From: Desulforegula conservatrix Mb1Pa
GTDB taxonomy: Bacteria; Desulfobacterota; Desulfobacteria; Desulfobacterales; Desulforegulaceae
DNA length: 41,142 nucleotides
Assembly: GCF_000426225.1 (NCBI RefSeq)
Contig: NZ_AUEY01000033.1
Location: 1-41,142 of the forward strand
Reading direction: 5' to 3'
The first letter of the stretch is position 1. Each line of letters begins with the position of its first letter. The notes beneath the pieces were generated by a model, which saw only the letters and a list, made by a program, of their open reading frames with translations, did no database searches and was not told the origin of the DNA. Positions 31,318 to 39,459 of this stretch are shown in pieces. The position numbers and the translations under genes were made by a program.

Positions 31318-33740
31318 TGTCAAGACTAGCTTCTCTTTTTCTCAAGGATAAACCAGAAGGCGAACTACCTGAAAATTCGGAGCCAGATGAGGATATAAAA
31401 AACTCTTCAGCTCATTACAGGATAATGTTTGTTGACGACGAACCCAATGTCCTGAAATCCATGCGCAGAATATTCAGGCAGGAAAACTATGAAATCTTCA
31501 CTTATGAATCTGCTGATCAGGCTCTTGTCCAAATAGCTGAAAACAAACCTCATGTGATTGTGTCTGACTTCAGGATGCCTGGAATGAACGGGGCCGATTT
31601 TCTTAAAAAAATAAAGGAACTTTATCCCCAGACCATAAGAATCATGCTTACCGGACATGCTGACGTTAATGCAGTGATGGGGGCAATAAATGAGGGCGCC
31701 GTATATAAGTTTATCACAAAACCATGGGATGATAATGATCTCAGGTTGAGCATAAGTCTGGCTCTGGAAAAGTTTGAACTGGTGGAAGAGAATAAATCTC
31801 TGAAGCACCAGGCTGAAATTCAGCAGAAGGAAATTCAGAAATACAGCAAATTTATAGGCAAACACAGAAGCCAGCTTGCCAGTTTTCTGCTTCAGGAAAA
31901 GATAATAAGTCAGGCTGATTTTGACAAGGCTGTGTCTTTACAGGAAAAACAAAACCGCCTGATGCCTGGTATCATAACTGATCTTGGGCTTGCGAGCCCA
32001 GATGCCATAGTCAAGGCTTTTGTGTCCAGGCTGAAGATAAATCAGGCTGAGCCGGCACAGTTCCAAATACTTCCGGCGATTTCAGAGCTTGTGCCGAAAT
32101 CTTTTTGTGTCGAAAATTCACTTGTGCCGCTGAAAAAGAATAATCGTCAACTCATAGTTGCCATGGCAGATCCCAGTGACTTTATGAAGGTTGATGACCT
32201 TAAGTTCATAACCGGTCTTCAGATTCAAACAGTGGTTGCCAGGGAGAAGGAAATCCATGCAAAAATAAAGGAAATCTACGGAGAAGACGATTCCCAGCTT
32301 TCAAAAGCCATCTCGGCAATGGATCTAACTGATCCGACAGAAAATATTGAAATAGTAATTGAGGATGAAGATGAAGAGGCTGATCTTGAGGAACTTCTTA
32401 AAGCAAAGGATCTTCCTCCTGCAATTAGAATCGTAAATACAATAATTTCTGACGCTCTTCGTCATGGAGCATCAGACATACATATCGAGCCAAAAACTAA
32501 ATATGTCATGGTGAGGTATCGTATAGATGGACTCTTGTATGACAAGCTCCATATTCCAATCCATATGCATCCGTCTATGGTATCGAGAATAAAAGTAATG
32601 AGCGAGCTTGACATATCAGAAAGAAGACGCCCACAGGATGGCCGTATTACAGTAAAAAGCTCCACCCGGTTTGTTGATATGCGTATTTCAACCCTTCCCA
32701 CCATAAATGGTGAAAAAATAGTAATGAGGGTACTGGACAAAAACGCAGCCATACGTGATTTGAAAGAGATTGGCCTTTCTGGGAAAAATATCGAAATATT
32801 CATGTCCTTCATAAATCAGCCCCAGGGCATACTTCTTGTAACAGGCCCGACCGGAAGCGGCAAAACAAGCACGCTTTACGGTCTTCTTAACGCAGGAGCG
32901 AGCATTACAAAAAATATCGTAACCATTGAAGATCCGGTTGAGTACTATATGAGCATGGCTGAACAGGTGACAGTCAGGCACAAGATTGGTCTTAGTTTTC
33001 CGATCGTTCTAAGGGCAATACTCAGGCAGGATCCGAATATCATCATGCTTGGGGAGATAAGAGACTACGAGACTGCAGAGGTCGCTTTTCATTCCGCCCT
33101 TACAGGGCATCTTGTGCTCAGCACCCTGCATACAAACAGTACGATAGCAACAATAACAAGGCTCAGGGACATGGGGGTTCAGGCATATGTGATAAGCGAG
33201 GCCATGATCGGTATAATAGCCCAGAGGCTTGTCCGAAAAGTATGCACAAAATGCAGAGTCGAGGATATTCCTGATGAAAAGCTCCTTGCAGCTTTGAAAC
33301 TGACAAAGCACGATGGCCCTTTTTATAGAGGAGCCGGATGTGATGAATGTATGCAAACAGGTTTCAGCGGGAGAATAGGGCTTTTTGAGGTTTTGCCCGT
33401 GAGCGAGGAAATCAAGAAAAGCATACATAAAGATGTTACTGAATCCGAACTTAAAAAAACTGCAAAATGGTTCGGAGTCCAAACTCTTTATGATGATGGA
33501 CTTGAAAAAATCAGGGAAGGGATTACAACCTGCGGAGAACTACTTAGAGTTCTTGGTCCGCAAACCAGTTTAAGCTTTCAGTGTCCGGAATGCAAAAAGG
33601 ATATTGAGGAAAAATATCCAAACTGCCCTTTCTGCGGATTTGAAATTATGCCTATTTGCTACTCCTGCGGGAAGATTGTTGAAAAAAACTGGAAATTTTG
33701 TGCGCATTGCAGGGCGGCCTTAAATAACGTCAGTAGGTAG
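31317..33740 (+). CDS. Receiver-MshEN-like-GspE/PilB secretion ATPase fusion with C-terminal zinc ribbons
   Basis: 807 aa. Receiver at 34-155 (D40-D41, phosphoacceptor D84, K135). After a linker, residues 186-240 show two 24-residue-type repeats like the c-di-GMP-binding MshEN domain (Q186-L-A-S-F-L-L ... Q209; R214-L-M-P-G-I-I-T-D-L-G-L); the first lacks the leading Arg-Leu-Gly. The T2SS/T4P ATPase follows: Walker A GPTGSGKT at 510-517, Asp box, Walker B RQDPNIIMLGEIRD at 570-583, His box (LVLSTLHTN) and the CTKC/CDEC zinc site of PilB/GspE. The tail has two zinc-ribbon pairs (CPEC/CPFC; CYSC/CAHC). Ordinary PilB lacks a receiver and this tail. Likely a pilus-extension or secretion motor switched by phosphorylation; no pilC/gspF neighbour is present. 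Confidence 0.92.
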   Translation: MSRLASLFLKDKPEGELPENSEPDEDIKNSSAHYRIMFVDDEPNVLKSMRRIFRQENYEIFTYESADQALVQIAENKPHVIVSDFRMPGMNGADFLKKIKELYPQTIRIMLTGHADVNAVMGAINEGAVYKFITKPWDDNDLRLSISLALEKFELVEENKSLKHQAEIQQKEIQKYSKFIGKHRSQLASFLLQEKIISQADFDKAVSLQEKQNRLMPGIITDLGLASPDAIVKAFVSRLKINQAEPAQFQILPAISELVPKSFCVENSLVPLKKNNRQLIVAMADPSDFMKVDDLKFITGLQIQTVVAREKEIHAKIKEIYGEDDSQLSKAISAMDLTDPTENIEIVIEDEDEEADLEELLKAKDLPPAIRIVNTIISDALRHGASDIHIEPKTKYVMVRYRIDGLLYDKLHIPIHMHPSMVSRIKVMSELDISERRRPQDGRITVKSSTRFVDMRISTLPTINGEKIVMRVLDKNAAIRDLKEIGLSGKNIEIFMSFINQPQGILLVTGPTGSGKTSTLYGLLNAGASITKNIVTIEDPVEYYMSMAEQVTVRHKIGLSFPIVLRAILRQDPNIIMLGEIRDYETAEVAFHSALTGHLVLSTLHTNSTIATITRLRDMGVQAYVISEAMIGIIAQRLVRKVCTKCRVEDIPDEKLLAALKLTKHDGPFYRGAGCDECMQTGFSGRIGLFEVLPVSEEIKKSIHKDVTESELKKTAKWFGVQTLYDDGLEKIREGITTCGELLRVLGPQTSLSFQCPECKKDIEEKYPNCPFCGFEIMPICYSCGKIVEKNWKFCAHCRAALNNVSR

Positions 33741-33814
33741 ATTAACCTTTTTTATGCGATAACATCTTGGCTAATACAGAAATAAACATTCATATAAAAT
33801 TAAGGAGTTGAAAA

Positions 33815-34471
33815 ATGGACGAGTTTCAGAAGTCAAAAATTATTTTTATAGACGATGAAAAAAACATCCTGAATGCCCTGAAAAGACTTTTCCATAAAGA
33901 CTCCTATGAAATGTATTTTTTTGATGACCCCAAAAAAGCAATTGAGGAAATTGGGAAAATACAGCCTGCTGTTATCGTATCTGATCAGAGAATGCCCGGA
34001 ATGAGCGGAGCACGGCTTCTTGAGTCTGCAAGAATCATCTGTCCTGATGCAATCCGATTGATTCTGACAGGGTATACGGATATGACGACTGTTATTGAAG
34101 CCATAAATCTTGGGCATGTGAACCGGTTTATATCAAAGCCCTGGGATGATGAACAGTTAAAGGTGGAAATAAACGATGCGGTTCTGATGTACCATCTTGA
34201 AAAGGAAAAATTGTCATCAGTTATAAATTCTGCTGCCAGTGAACATGGATCTGTTGAAAGAAAAAAAGGAATAGCTCAATTGGCCGGGGCTGTATGTAAT
34301 GAAATGGATAAGCCTCTGCAGGTCGCAATAGGCTTTACTGATATTTTGTTGGGCGAGATAAATAATGACAGCGCTCTTAAGCCTTTTGCAGAAAATATTA
34401 AAAAGGAATTGAGCAAAATGGCTGAAATAATGAAAAAAATCATGCTTATAAAGTATGAAGGCGGCCAGTAG
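33815..34471 (+). CDS. Receiver plus degenerate kinase dimerisation (pseudo-DHp) domain
   Basis: 218 aa. Receiver 1-125 with D13-D14, phosphoacceptor D57 (VSDQRMPGMSG) and K108 (FISKPWDD). Residues 150-216 read IAQLAGAVCNEMDKPLQV, which aligns with the H box LAAGVAHEINNPLGF of the neighbouring kinases, but with Asn162 in place of His. No HATPase follows. The protein cannot autophosphorylate on that site and may dimerise with, or compete for, the sibling kinases. AAGGAG precedes the ATG. The next kinase gene begins 31 nt after the stop. The frame shows no sign of a lost ATPase remnant, so it looks selected rather than broken. Confidence 0.88.
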   Translation: MDEFQKSKIIFIDDEKNILNALKRLFHKDSYEMYFFDDPKKAIEEIGKIQPAVIVSDQRMPGMSGARLLESARIICPDAIRLILTGYTDMTTVIEAINLGHVNRFISKPWDDEQLKVEINDAVLMYHLEKEKLSSVINSAASEHGSVERKKGIAQLAGAVCNEMDKPLQVAIGFTDILLGEINNDSALKPFAENIKKELSKMAEIMKKIMLIKYEGGQ

Positions 34472-34491
34472 GTATATAACCCATAGCTTTT

Positions 34492-34497
34492 GTGAGG
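34492..34497 (+). promoter_or_regulatory. Shine-Dalgarno site fixing a GTG start
   Basis: GTGAGG, 5 nt before GTG at 34503. This places the kinase start after the upstream stop rather than at the overlapping ATG 34455, and puts the first membrane helix right at the N-terminus. Confidence 0.65.
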
Positions 34498-34502
34498 TTA
34501 AC

Positions 34503-36218
34503 GTGAAAATTTCCCACAAGTTGGTCATTACAATTATTCTATTTTTTTTAGCATCCGTTTTGGCAACTTCGGCTGTTGTCTTTATGGCTTACGACAAAAG
34601 GGAAATGAATGAGTTTGAGATTAAATGTGAATATCTTACCGAAATTACATCTTTATCTTGCAAACGCAGGGTGTGGGATTTAGATCTTGCTAGTATTGGT
34701 GATCTTGCTCAGGCTCTAATGCATGAGAGCACTTTATATGCTTTTATTGTTTCAAACGGAGACAAGGTCGTTTTCGGAATAATGAAAGAACCATTAACAG
34801 GAATATCCCCGAATATTCCGCTTTCAATGATCCCTCTTAATTCCGAAAACTATGATTCAGTCAAAATAAAAAAAATGGAGTTTAACGGACGGGATATTGG
34901 TGAAGTACGGCTTTATTTTTCCACAAAAGAAATAAAAAAACGAGAAATAGCAGTAATCTGGTTTATTTTATTGATGTTTGCTTTTTCAGGCGGAATTCTT
35001 CTGGTGCTTGTTTATTATTTGATAAATATCCAGATTATGAGGCCTATCAATGTTCTTGGACTTCTTAATGAAAATCTTTCTTCAAAATTTATTGAGCTGA
35101 AATCTAATCTTGATGAAGGATCATATGAAAAAATCATCTCCATAAATGACTCTGTTCCCGAAATGTTTATAGATGAAGTTGAAAAATACAGGGCAAAGAA
35201 AGACGAGATAGGATCTCTTTTCAGAGCCTTTGATATCATGAAGAATTCCATATGCACTGCTACAAATGTTGTCGCAAATATTTCTTCCAAGCTTATGGAG
35301 GTAAATGAAAAACTTGAAAAAATAGTCGATATGCGCACCAAGCTTCTTAAAAAATCAAATTATAATCTAAAAATGGTCGTTGCAAGACTTAAGCAGACCC
35401 AGACTACAATGGTACAGCAGGAAAAACTTGCATCAATTGGCCAGATTGCGGCAGGAGTCGCCCACGAGATTAATAACCCCACAGGTTTCATAATGAGTAA
35501 TATGGGGTCTCTTTCCGGTTATGTGAATGATATCGTAAGTATAGTAAATGCTTACAGGAAAGCCTCTGATTTAGATAACCCTGATGAAGTGAAGGCTGCA
35601 TTGGAAGAAGCAGGAAAACTTTCAAAAAAACTGGATCTTGATTTTCTTATATCAGACATAAAAGATATTATTAAAGATTCTTCAGAAGGATCTGTACGCA
35701 TAAAAGACATTGTTGATAATCTGAAAAATTATGCAAGAATTGATAACAATCAAAGTCTGAGTTCCATAAATATAAACGAATGTCTGGAAGTTACCCTGAA
35801 ACTTCTTGGAAATGAGCTTAAATATGATCTGATTGTTTCAAAGAATCTGGAAGACATCTCATTTGTTCAGGGCCACAGCGGACAACTTGCCCAGGTTTTC
35901 ACAAACATAATTGTTAACGCTTCCCATGCCATAAAAGATCAGAAAAGGGATCAGCCTGGTCATATATCAGTCAAAACTTATGATAAAGATGATTTCGTCT
36001 GGTGTGAAATAGAAGATGATGGGCCAGGAATACCGGCAGATATTATGCAAAAAATATTTGAACCGTTTTTTACAACAAAAGAAGCAGGAAAAGGAACTGG
36101 CCTAGGTCTGAGTATTTCTTTTGATATTATTAAGGCAAAGCACAATGGAGATATCTGGTGTGAATCCACTGACCAAGGTACTAAGTTTATAATAAAATTG
36201 CCGGTACACCACGAATAA
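34503..36218 (+). CDS. Membrane-bound sensor histidine kinase
   Basis: 571 aa from the GTG at 34503. A first membrane helix (KLVITIILFFLASVLATSAVV, shown in full elsewhere as residues 6-26) is followed by a periplasmic sensor of about 125 residues (SLSCKRRVWDLDLASIGDLA, typical of double-PAS/CACHE-like kinase sensors). The second helix is VIWFILLMFAFSGGILLVLV. A HAMP-like region with an insert follows (MRPINVLGLLNENLSS, KKDEIGSLFRAFDIM). A coiled coil leads to DHp with H321 (GVAHEINNPTGFIMSN) and an HATPase (NIIVNASHAI, DDGPGIP, FEPFFTTKE, GKGTGLGLSI). It is a paralogue of the two soluble kinases and probably provides the envelope-sensing input to the island. Confidence 0.92.
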   Translation: MKISHKLVITIILFFLASVLATSAVVFMAYDKREMNEFEIKCEYLTEITSLSCKRRVWDLDLASIGDLAQALMHESTLYAFIVSNGDKVVFGIMKEPLTGISPNIPLSMIPLNSENYDSVKIKKMEFNGRDIGEVRLYFSTKEIKKREIAVIWFILLMFAFSGGILLVLVYYLINIQIMRPINVLGLLNENLSSKFIELKSNLDEGSYEKIISINDSVPEMFIDEVEKYRAKKDEIGSLFRAFDIMKNSICTATNVVANISSKLMEVNEKLEKIVDMRTKLLKKSNYNLKMVVARLKQTQTTMVQQEKLASIGQIAAGVAHEINNPTGFIMSNMGSLSGYVNDIVSIVNAYRKASDLDNPDEVKAALEEAGKLSKKLDLDFLISDIKDIIKDSSEGSVRIKDIVDNLKNYARIDNNQSLSSININECLEVTLKLLGNELKYDLIVSKNLEDISFVQGHSGQLAQVFTNIIVNASHAIKDQKRDQPGHISVKTYDKDDFVWCEIEDDGPGIPADIMQKIFEPFFTTKEAGKGTGLGLSISFDIIKAKHNGDIWCESTDQGTKFIIKLPVHHE

Positions 36219-36270
36219 AAATTGAGGCTTACCCCTGTCATTTTCTGTCACGGTATTTTTTTCGGGGATA

Positions 36271-37107
36271 TCAAGGCTCCACCTGCTTATAGTCATGAAA
36301 CGATATAACGGCTCCGCTTCCTTTAAAGCGTCCTGACATAGGTGTTACCATAATATATCCTGATTCTTTTTCTTTGATGCATTCTGATTTGTTCTGAACG
36401 CCTGAATTAAGATAATCAATGATTTTCAGAGCAAGTTGTTCATTAAGAATATCTGAAATAGAGCACCCAATGCTAATGGTATTATTTTTAATTTCAAGGC
36501 TTTGTGCTGATTTGTTCATTAGTACGACCATTCCGTCAGGATCAATTCCTATGACCGGTATAAAAAGATCGTCGAGTACTGTTTGGGATAATTCGAGGGC
36601 ATGGTTTTTTATTTCAAGGGCCAGAGTTCTGTCTGACACCATTTTTTCCAGCTTCTCATTTATCATCTTCAGCTTTTTATTCTGTTCAAGAACAGTTGTG
36701 TGAAGTTTTCTGTTGGCTTCTATCAGATCATACTGATCCAAGGCCTGTCTTATCTCAAGAACAAGACTGCTGTCGTTCCATGGCTTAAGAAGAAATTTGT
36801 ATATATGCCCCTTGTTTATGGCTTCTGTTATAGAGTCTATATCCGTATAACCTGAAAGGATTATTCTGATTATATCAGGATAAACATTCATGACCCTTGA
36901 GAGAAACTCTGTGCCGTTCATGCCTGGCATGCGCTGGTCGGAAATTATGAGCTGAACAGCTTCATTTTTTAGAATCTCAAGGCCTTCAGCTCCGGAGTTG
37001 CCGGAAAGAATATTGTAGTTCTCATTTCTAAGAAGGCGTTTTAGTGCACTTATTATGTTTTTTTCATCATCCACAATTAGTATGCTGTGCGACTTGGACT
37101 CCTCCAA
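36271..37107 (-). CDS. Response regulator with PAS-type output domain
   Basis: 278 aa. Receiver 1-130 with D13-D14, phosphoacceptor D57 (ISDQRMPGMNG) and FLLKPWND. A coiled coil (LEQNKKLKMINEKLEKMVSDRTLAL) connects to a PAS-like domain (IPVIGIDPDGMVVLMNKSAQ ... GCSISDIL ... GSGAVISFHD). No kinase, GGDEF or HD domain follows, so output is by protein contact. Translation starts at TTG 37107: the complement of 37113-37118 gives GGGAGA at 5-nt spacing and no ATG is available before the receiver. It lies 2 nt after the HDOD stop, so the two are co-translated. Convergent with the membrane kinase. Confidence 0.88.
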   Translation of the reverse strand: MEESKSHSILIVDDEKNIISALKRLLRNENYNILSGNSGAEGLEILKNEAVQLIISDQRMPGMNGTEFLSRVMNVYPDIIRIILSGYTDIDSITEAINKGHIYKFLLKPWNDSSLVLEIRQALDQYDLIEANRKLHTTVLEQNKKLKMINEKLEKMVSDRTLALEIKNHALELSQTVLDDLFIPVIGIDPDGMVVLMNKSAQSLEIKNNTISIGCSISDILNEQLALKIIDYLNSGVQNKSECIKEKESGYIMVTPMSGRFKGSGAVISFHDYKQVEP

Positions 37108-37109
37108 AA

Positions 37110-37970
37110 TTATCTCCCTTCCATAAAGAATTCACACGCTTCATTAATTTCTGCCCTGATCGACGGATACCATGAATTAATGTTTGAGGTTTGGGGCTTC
37201 ATTTTAGCAATTGCATCTTTATGTATGCTGACAAGAAATTTTTTGTTGACTTTACCGTCTGTCTGAAGGGCGTTTGCAAGCATATTGGCCATATGGACAA
37301 TCAACACAAGATTGTAATCCGAACAAGAGACAGATGGTTTTTCATGGTAACGGATTGCATGAACCATTAATTCCGGAAGTTTCCATTTCTGTGCAAGAAT
37401 TCCCCCAATTAGAGCATGTCCTGCTATCTGCCGATCTTCTTCAGCTTGAAAAAACAGTTCATTGGAAACCTGGAGTCTTTCCCATACATCTTTGAATTCT
37501 TCCTGAAAATGCTGGATCATTACTATCTTGCCTATATCATGCAGGAGTCCTCCGAGAAATGCCTCATCAGGCTGGGCAAGCTCAGACTGTTTTGCCAGCT
37601 CTTTCCCTATTATTGCCACAGATATTGAGTGCTTCCAGAAATCTTCAATATTAAGTCCTTCAATTGATTTTATCCCGCAAAAGGATTTAATTACTGAAAC
37701 TGAAACAACCACGTTTCTCACAGTGCTGAAACCCAACAGCATCGCAGCTTCCCTGACATTTTTAACCTTGAACCTGAGTCCGAAAAATGCCGAATTCGAT
37801 AATTTAAGAAGTTTTGTGACTATTGCCTGATCCTTTTCGATGACCTCGCACAGAGAATCAATAGAAACATCGTCGTTCTGGAGCATTCTATTCACCTCCA
37901 TGGCAATTGCCGGCAAAGTAGGGAGGTCATTAATGCGCTCAAGTTTTTTTAGCATTTCTGATTTAAGCAT
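37110..37970 (-). CDS. HDOD domain signalling protein
   Basis: 286 aa. HDOD hallmarks: LPTLPAIAMEVNRML (16-30), KDQAIVTKLLKLSNSAFFG (46-64), VREAAMLLGFSTVRNVVVS, and a GLLHDIGKIVMIQHF stretch that keeps an HD pair, followed by IAGHALIGGILAQKWKLP and AIRYHEKP. HDOD proteins are non-enzymatic hubs in chemotaxis, c-di-GMP and motility control in many proteobacteria. It is the first gene of a two-gene unit with the REC-PAS regulator (2-nt gap). A family 2 repeat lies upstream. Confidence 0.93.
   Translation of the reverse strand: MLKSEMLKKLERINDLPTLPAIAMEVNRMLQNDDVSIDSLCEVIEKDQAIVTKLLKLSNSAFFGLRFKVKNVREAAMLLGFSTVRNVVVSVSVIKSFCGIKSIEGLNIEDFWKHSISVAIIGKELAKQSELAQPDEAFLGGLLHDIGKIVMIQHFQEEFKDVWERLQVSNELFFQAEEDRQIAGHALIGGILAQKWKLPELMVHAIRYHEKPSVSCSDYNLVLIVHMANMLANALQTDGKVNKKFLVSIHKDAIAKMKPQTSNINSWYPSIRAEINEACEFFMEGR
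37113..37118 (-). promoter_or_regulatory. Shine-Dalgarno site fixing a TTG start
   Basis: GGGAGA on the minus strand, 5 nt before TTG at 37107, inside the end of the HDOD gene. It decides the start of the REC-PAS gene. Confidence 0.6.
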
Positions 37971-38052
37971 AAGATGTCCAGCGACCCAATGGATAAAAAA
38001 TATGAATATTTGTAACTATTCACCAAATATGAAATTCAAGCTTTTAAAAGGA

Positions 38053-38194
38053 CGCTTTTTTGAAAAAAAGCTTGGCAAAAAACTTCAGGTTTTGGATTTG
38101 TTGCCTGAATCCGTAGTGCATAACTTTCTTAAAAATATCATAAAAAAGTTTTTGGGAAAGGTTTGGAAAACATTTTTTACAAAAAGGGTTTTCC
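38053..38194 (-). repeat. Dispersed intergenic repeat family 2, copy B (reverse orientation)
   Basis: Blocks in reverse order to copy A: CGCTTTTTTGAAAAAAAGC and TTGGCAAAAAACTT, a variable middle, AAAAAGTTTTTGGGAAAGGT, then GGAAAACATTTTTTAC and AAAAAGGGTTTTCC ending at 38194. Fills the gap between the HDOD gene and the next ORF (38243). May also act as a transcription stop for the gene ending at 38243. Confidence 0.78.
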
Positions 38195-38242
38195 AAGAAT
38201 AAAGCCATCCCTAAAAAAAACTAACTGAATAGTTACGAATAT

Positions 38243-38689
38243 TTAAGTAAAAAACTGTGAAATCTGTTCGAGTAAATTTTTGTCGGAAAGCAATCCATCA
38301 ATAACAGTACCGCTTTCTCCGCGTATGTATCTGAGGATTTCCAAACGCCCCCTGTCTTTTGGTATGCCATTATTCATGAGAATTTCCAATATTTTATCGA
38401 ATTCATCACGCTTGATTTTTCCTGTTTCAGATTGATTGCGTCTATTTTGGAATTCTTCCATCAATGTAGATCCGCACGGGCAGTTTCTAAAGAATTCAAG
38501 TATTGTCTGGCCATTATCATCTAATGCCTGTTTTATACCGGTACTCTTGCCAATTTGAATGGTTCTTGCGAAGAAGTCTTCAGGTGTATTGAACACGGAG
38601 CCACATGAAGCACATTTTTTGGGAAAACTTGATTCCGAAAGAGTTTTAAGCATAGAATAAAGTTCATGTATATCATCATATTCTGACAT
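38243..38689 (-). CDS. Hypothetical protein with CxxC and CxC motifs
   Basis: 148 aa from the ATG at 38689; a GTG at 38695 is also in frame. No signal peptide or membrane segment. CASCG (CxxC) lies near residue 26 and CPCG (CxC) near 71, which together could bind zinc or an Fe-S site; no CxxCH haem motif is present. The C-terminal half is helical (KIKRDEFDKILEILMNNGIP). No family recognised. The gene lies 23 nt after the stop of the Cys-rich ORF 38713-39459, so the two may form an operon. Confidence 0.72.
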   Translation of the reverse strand: MSEYDDIHELYSMLKTLSESSFPKKCASCGSVFNTPEDFFARTIQIGKSTGIKQALDDNGQTILEFFRNCPCGSTLMEEFQNRRNQSETGKIKRDEFDKILEILMNNGIPKDRGRLEILRYIRGESGTVIDGLLSDKNLLEQISQFFT

Positions 38690-38712
38690 AAGCACCCACT
38701 ATTATAAATAAA

Positions 38713-39459
38713 TCACCCAAGATACGGAGAAAAAATAGGTTTCATTTCCTCAAGCTTCATATCTATTATATCTGGAATTGCCTTTGCGAAAAGATCAAGC
38801 AGAATAACAGCATTCACAAGAGAGTCTGCTTTTGCTGCCTCTCTTAGCCTTGCAGCAACAGCCATATTGACGATTCTTAAATTCTCATAAATTTTTTTTA
38901 GCCCTGATAAATCAAATTCAGCGTCAAGACCTTCCGATTTTCTTAGATACTGGGCAATCATATACATGCCAGTAGCTCTGAATACTGTTTCATCCTCTGT
39001 TGCAAGAGGCAGATGAAACCTCGCCATGGGCTTGAAATAAACAGTGTGAGGACATCCGCTGACTGCTATGAGAAGTCCGAGAAGAGAACTTAGTGCTCTT
39101 TGAACGCTTGTCTTTTTTGTTATAGTTCTTTCTTCTGTTGTCACAAGCAAATCCACAGTCTCGAACGACACTATTGTGCTGAATCTTGCGGCCGCGCAAC
39201 CTAATGTAGACATCATAGGGCATAAAGGAGTTTTGTGCGATGATAGAGAACAGTTTGGACATTGTTTGAAATCAAGTCTATACCACGCAGGCGTTACATC
39301 AGTGTCGCAGGATTCTGTAGTGTATTTTTCACCGTCAAAAATAATATTAAATGACTCGGTTTGGCCTTTTGGCAACATAAATTTGTAATTAATAAATGGC
39401 TGCATGTTCATCCTGAAACTTGCATAGATGTTTTTTGAAACTCTCAGCGCATATTTCAT
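38713..39459 (-). CDS. Uncharacterised protein with conserved cysteine block
   Basis: 248 aa. It opens MKYALRVSKNIYASFRMNMQ. Residues 60-90 hold RLDFKQCPNCSLSSHKTPLC with another CP nearby, then a helical half containing LLGLLIAVSGCPHT and KPMARFHLPLATEDETVFRATGMYMIAQYL. I recall this CPNC...CP...GCPHT...RFHLP arrangement from an uncharacterised family (possibly DUF6901) in Desulfobacterota and other proteobacteria; the label is from memory and uncertain. No transport signal. First gene of a probable two-gene unit. Confidence 0.78.
   Translation of the reverse strand: MKYALRVSKNIYASFRMNMQPFINYKFMLPKGQTESFNIIFDGEKYTTESCDTDVTPAWYRLDFKQCPNCSLSSHKTPLCPMMSTLGCAAARFSTIVSFETVDLLVTTEERTITKKTSVQRALSSLLGLLIAVSGCPHTVYFKPMARFHLPLATEDETVFRATGMYMIAQYLRKSEGLDAEFDLSGLKKIYENLRIVNMAVAARLREAAKADSLVNAVILLDLFAKAIPDIIDMKLEEMKPIFSPYLG

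Noticed and set aside
34455-34502. Upstream ATG for the membrane kinase overlapping the pseudo-DHp gene
   Set aside because: The GTG at 34503 has GTGAGG at proper distance and gives a normal membrane-helix N-terminus.
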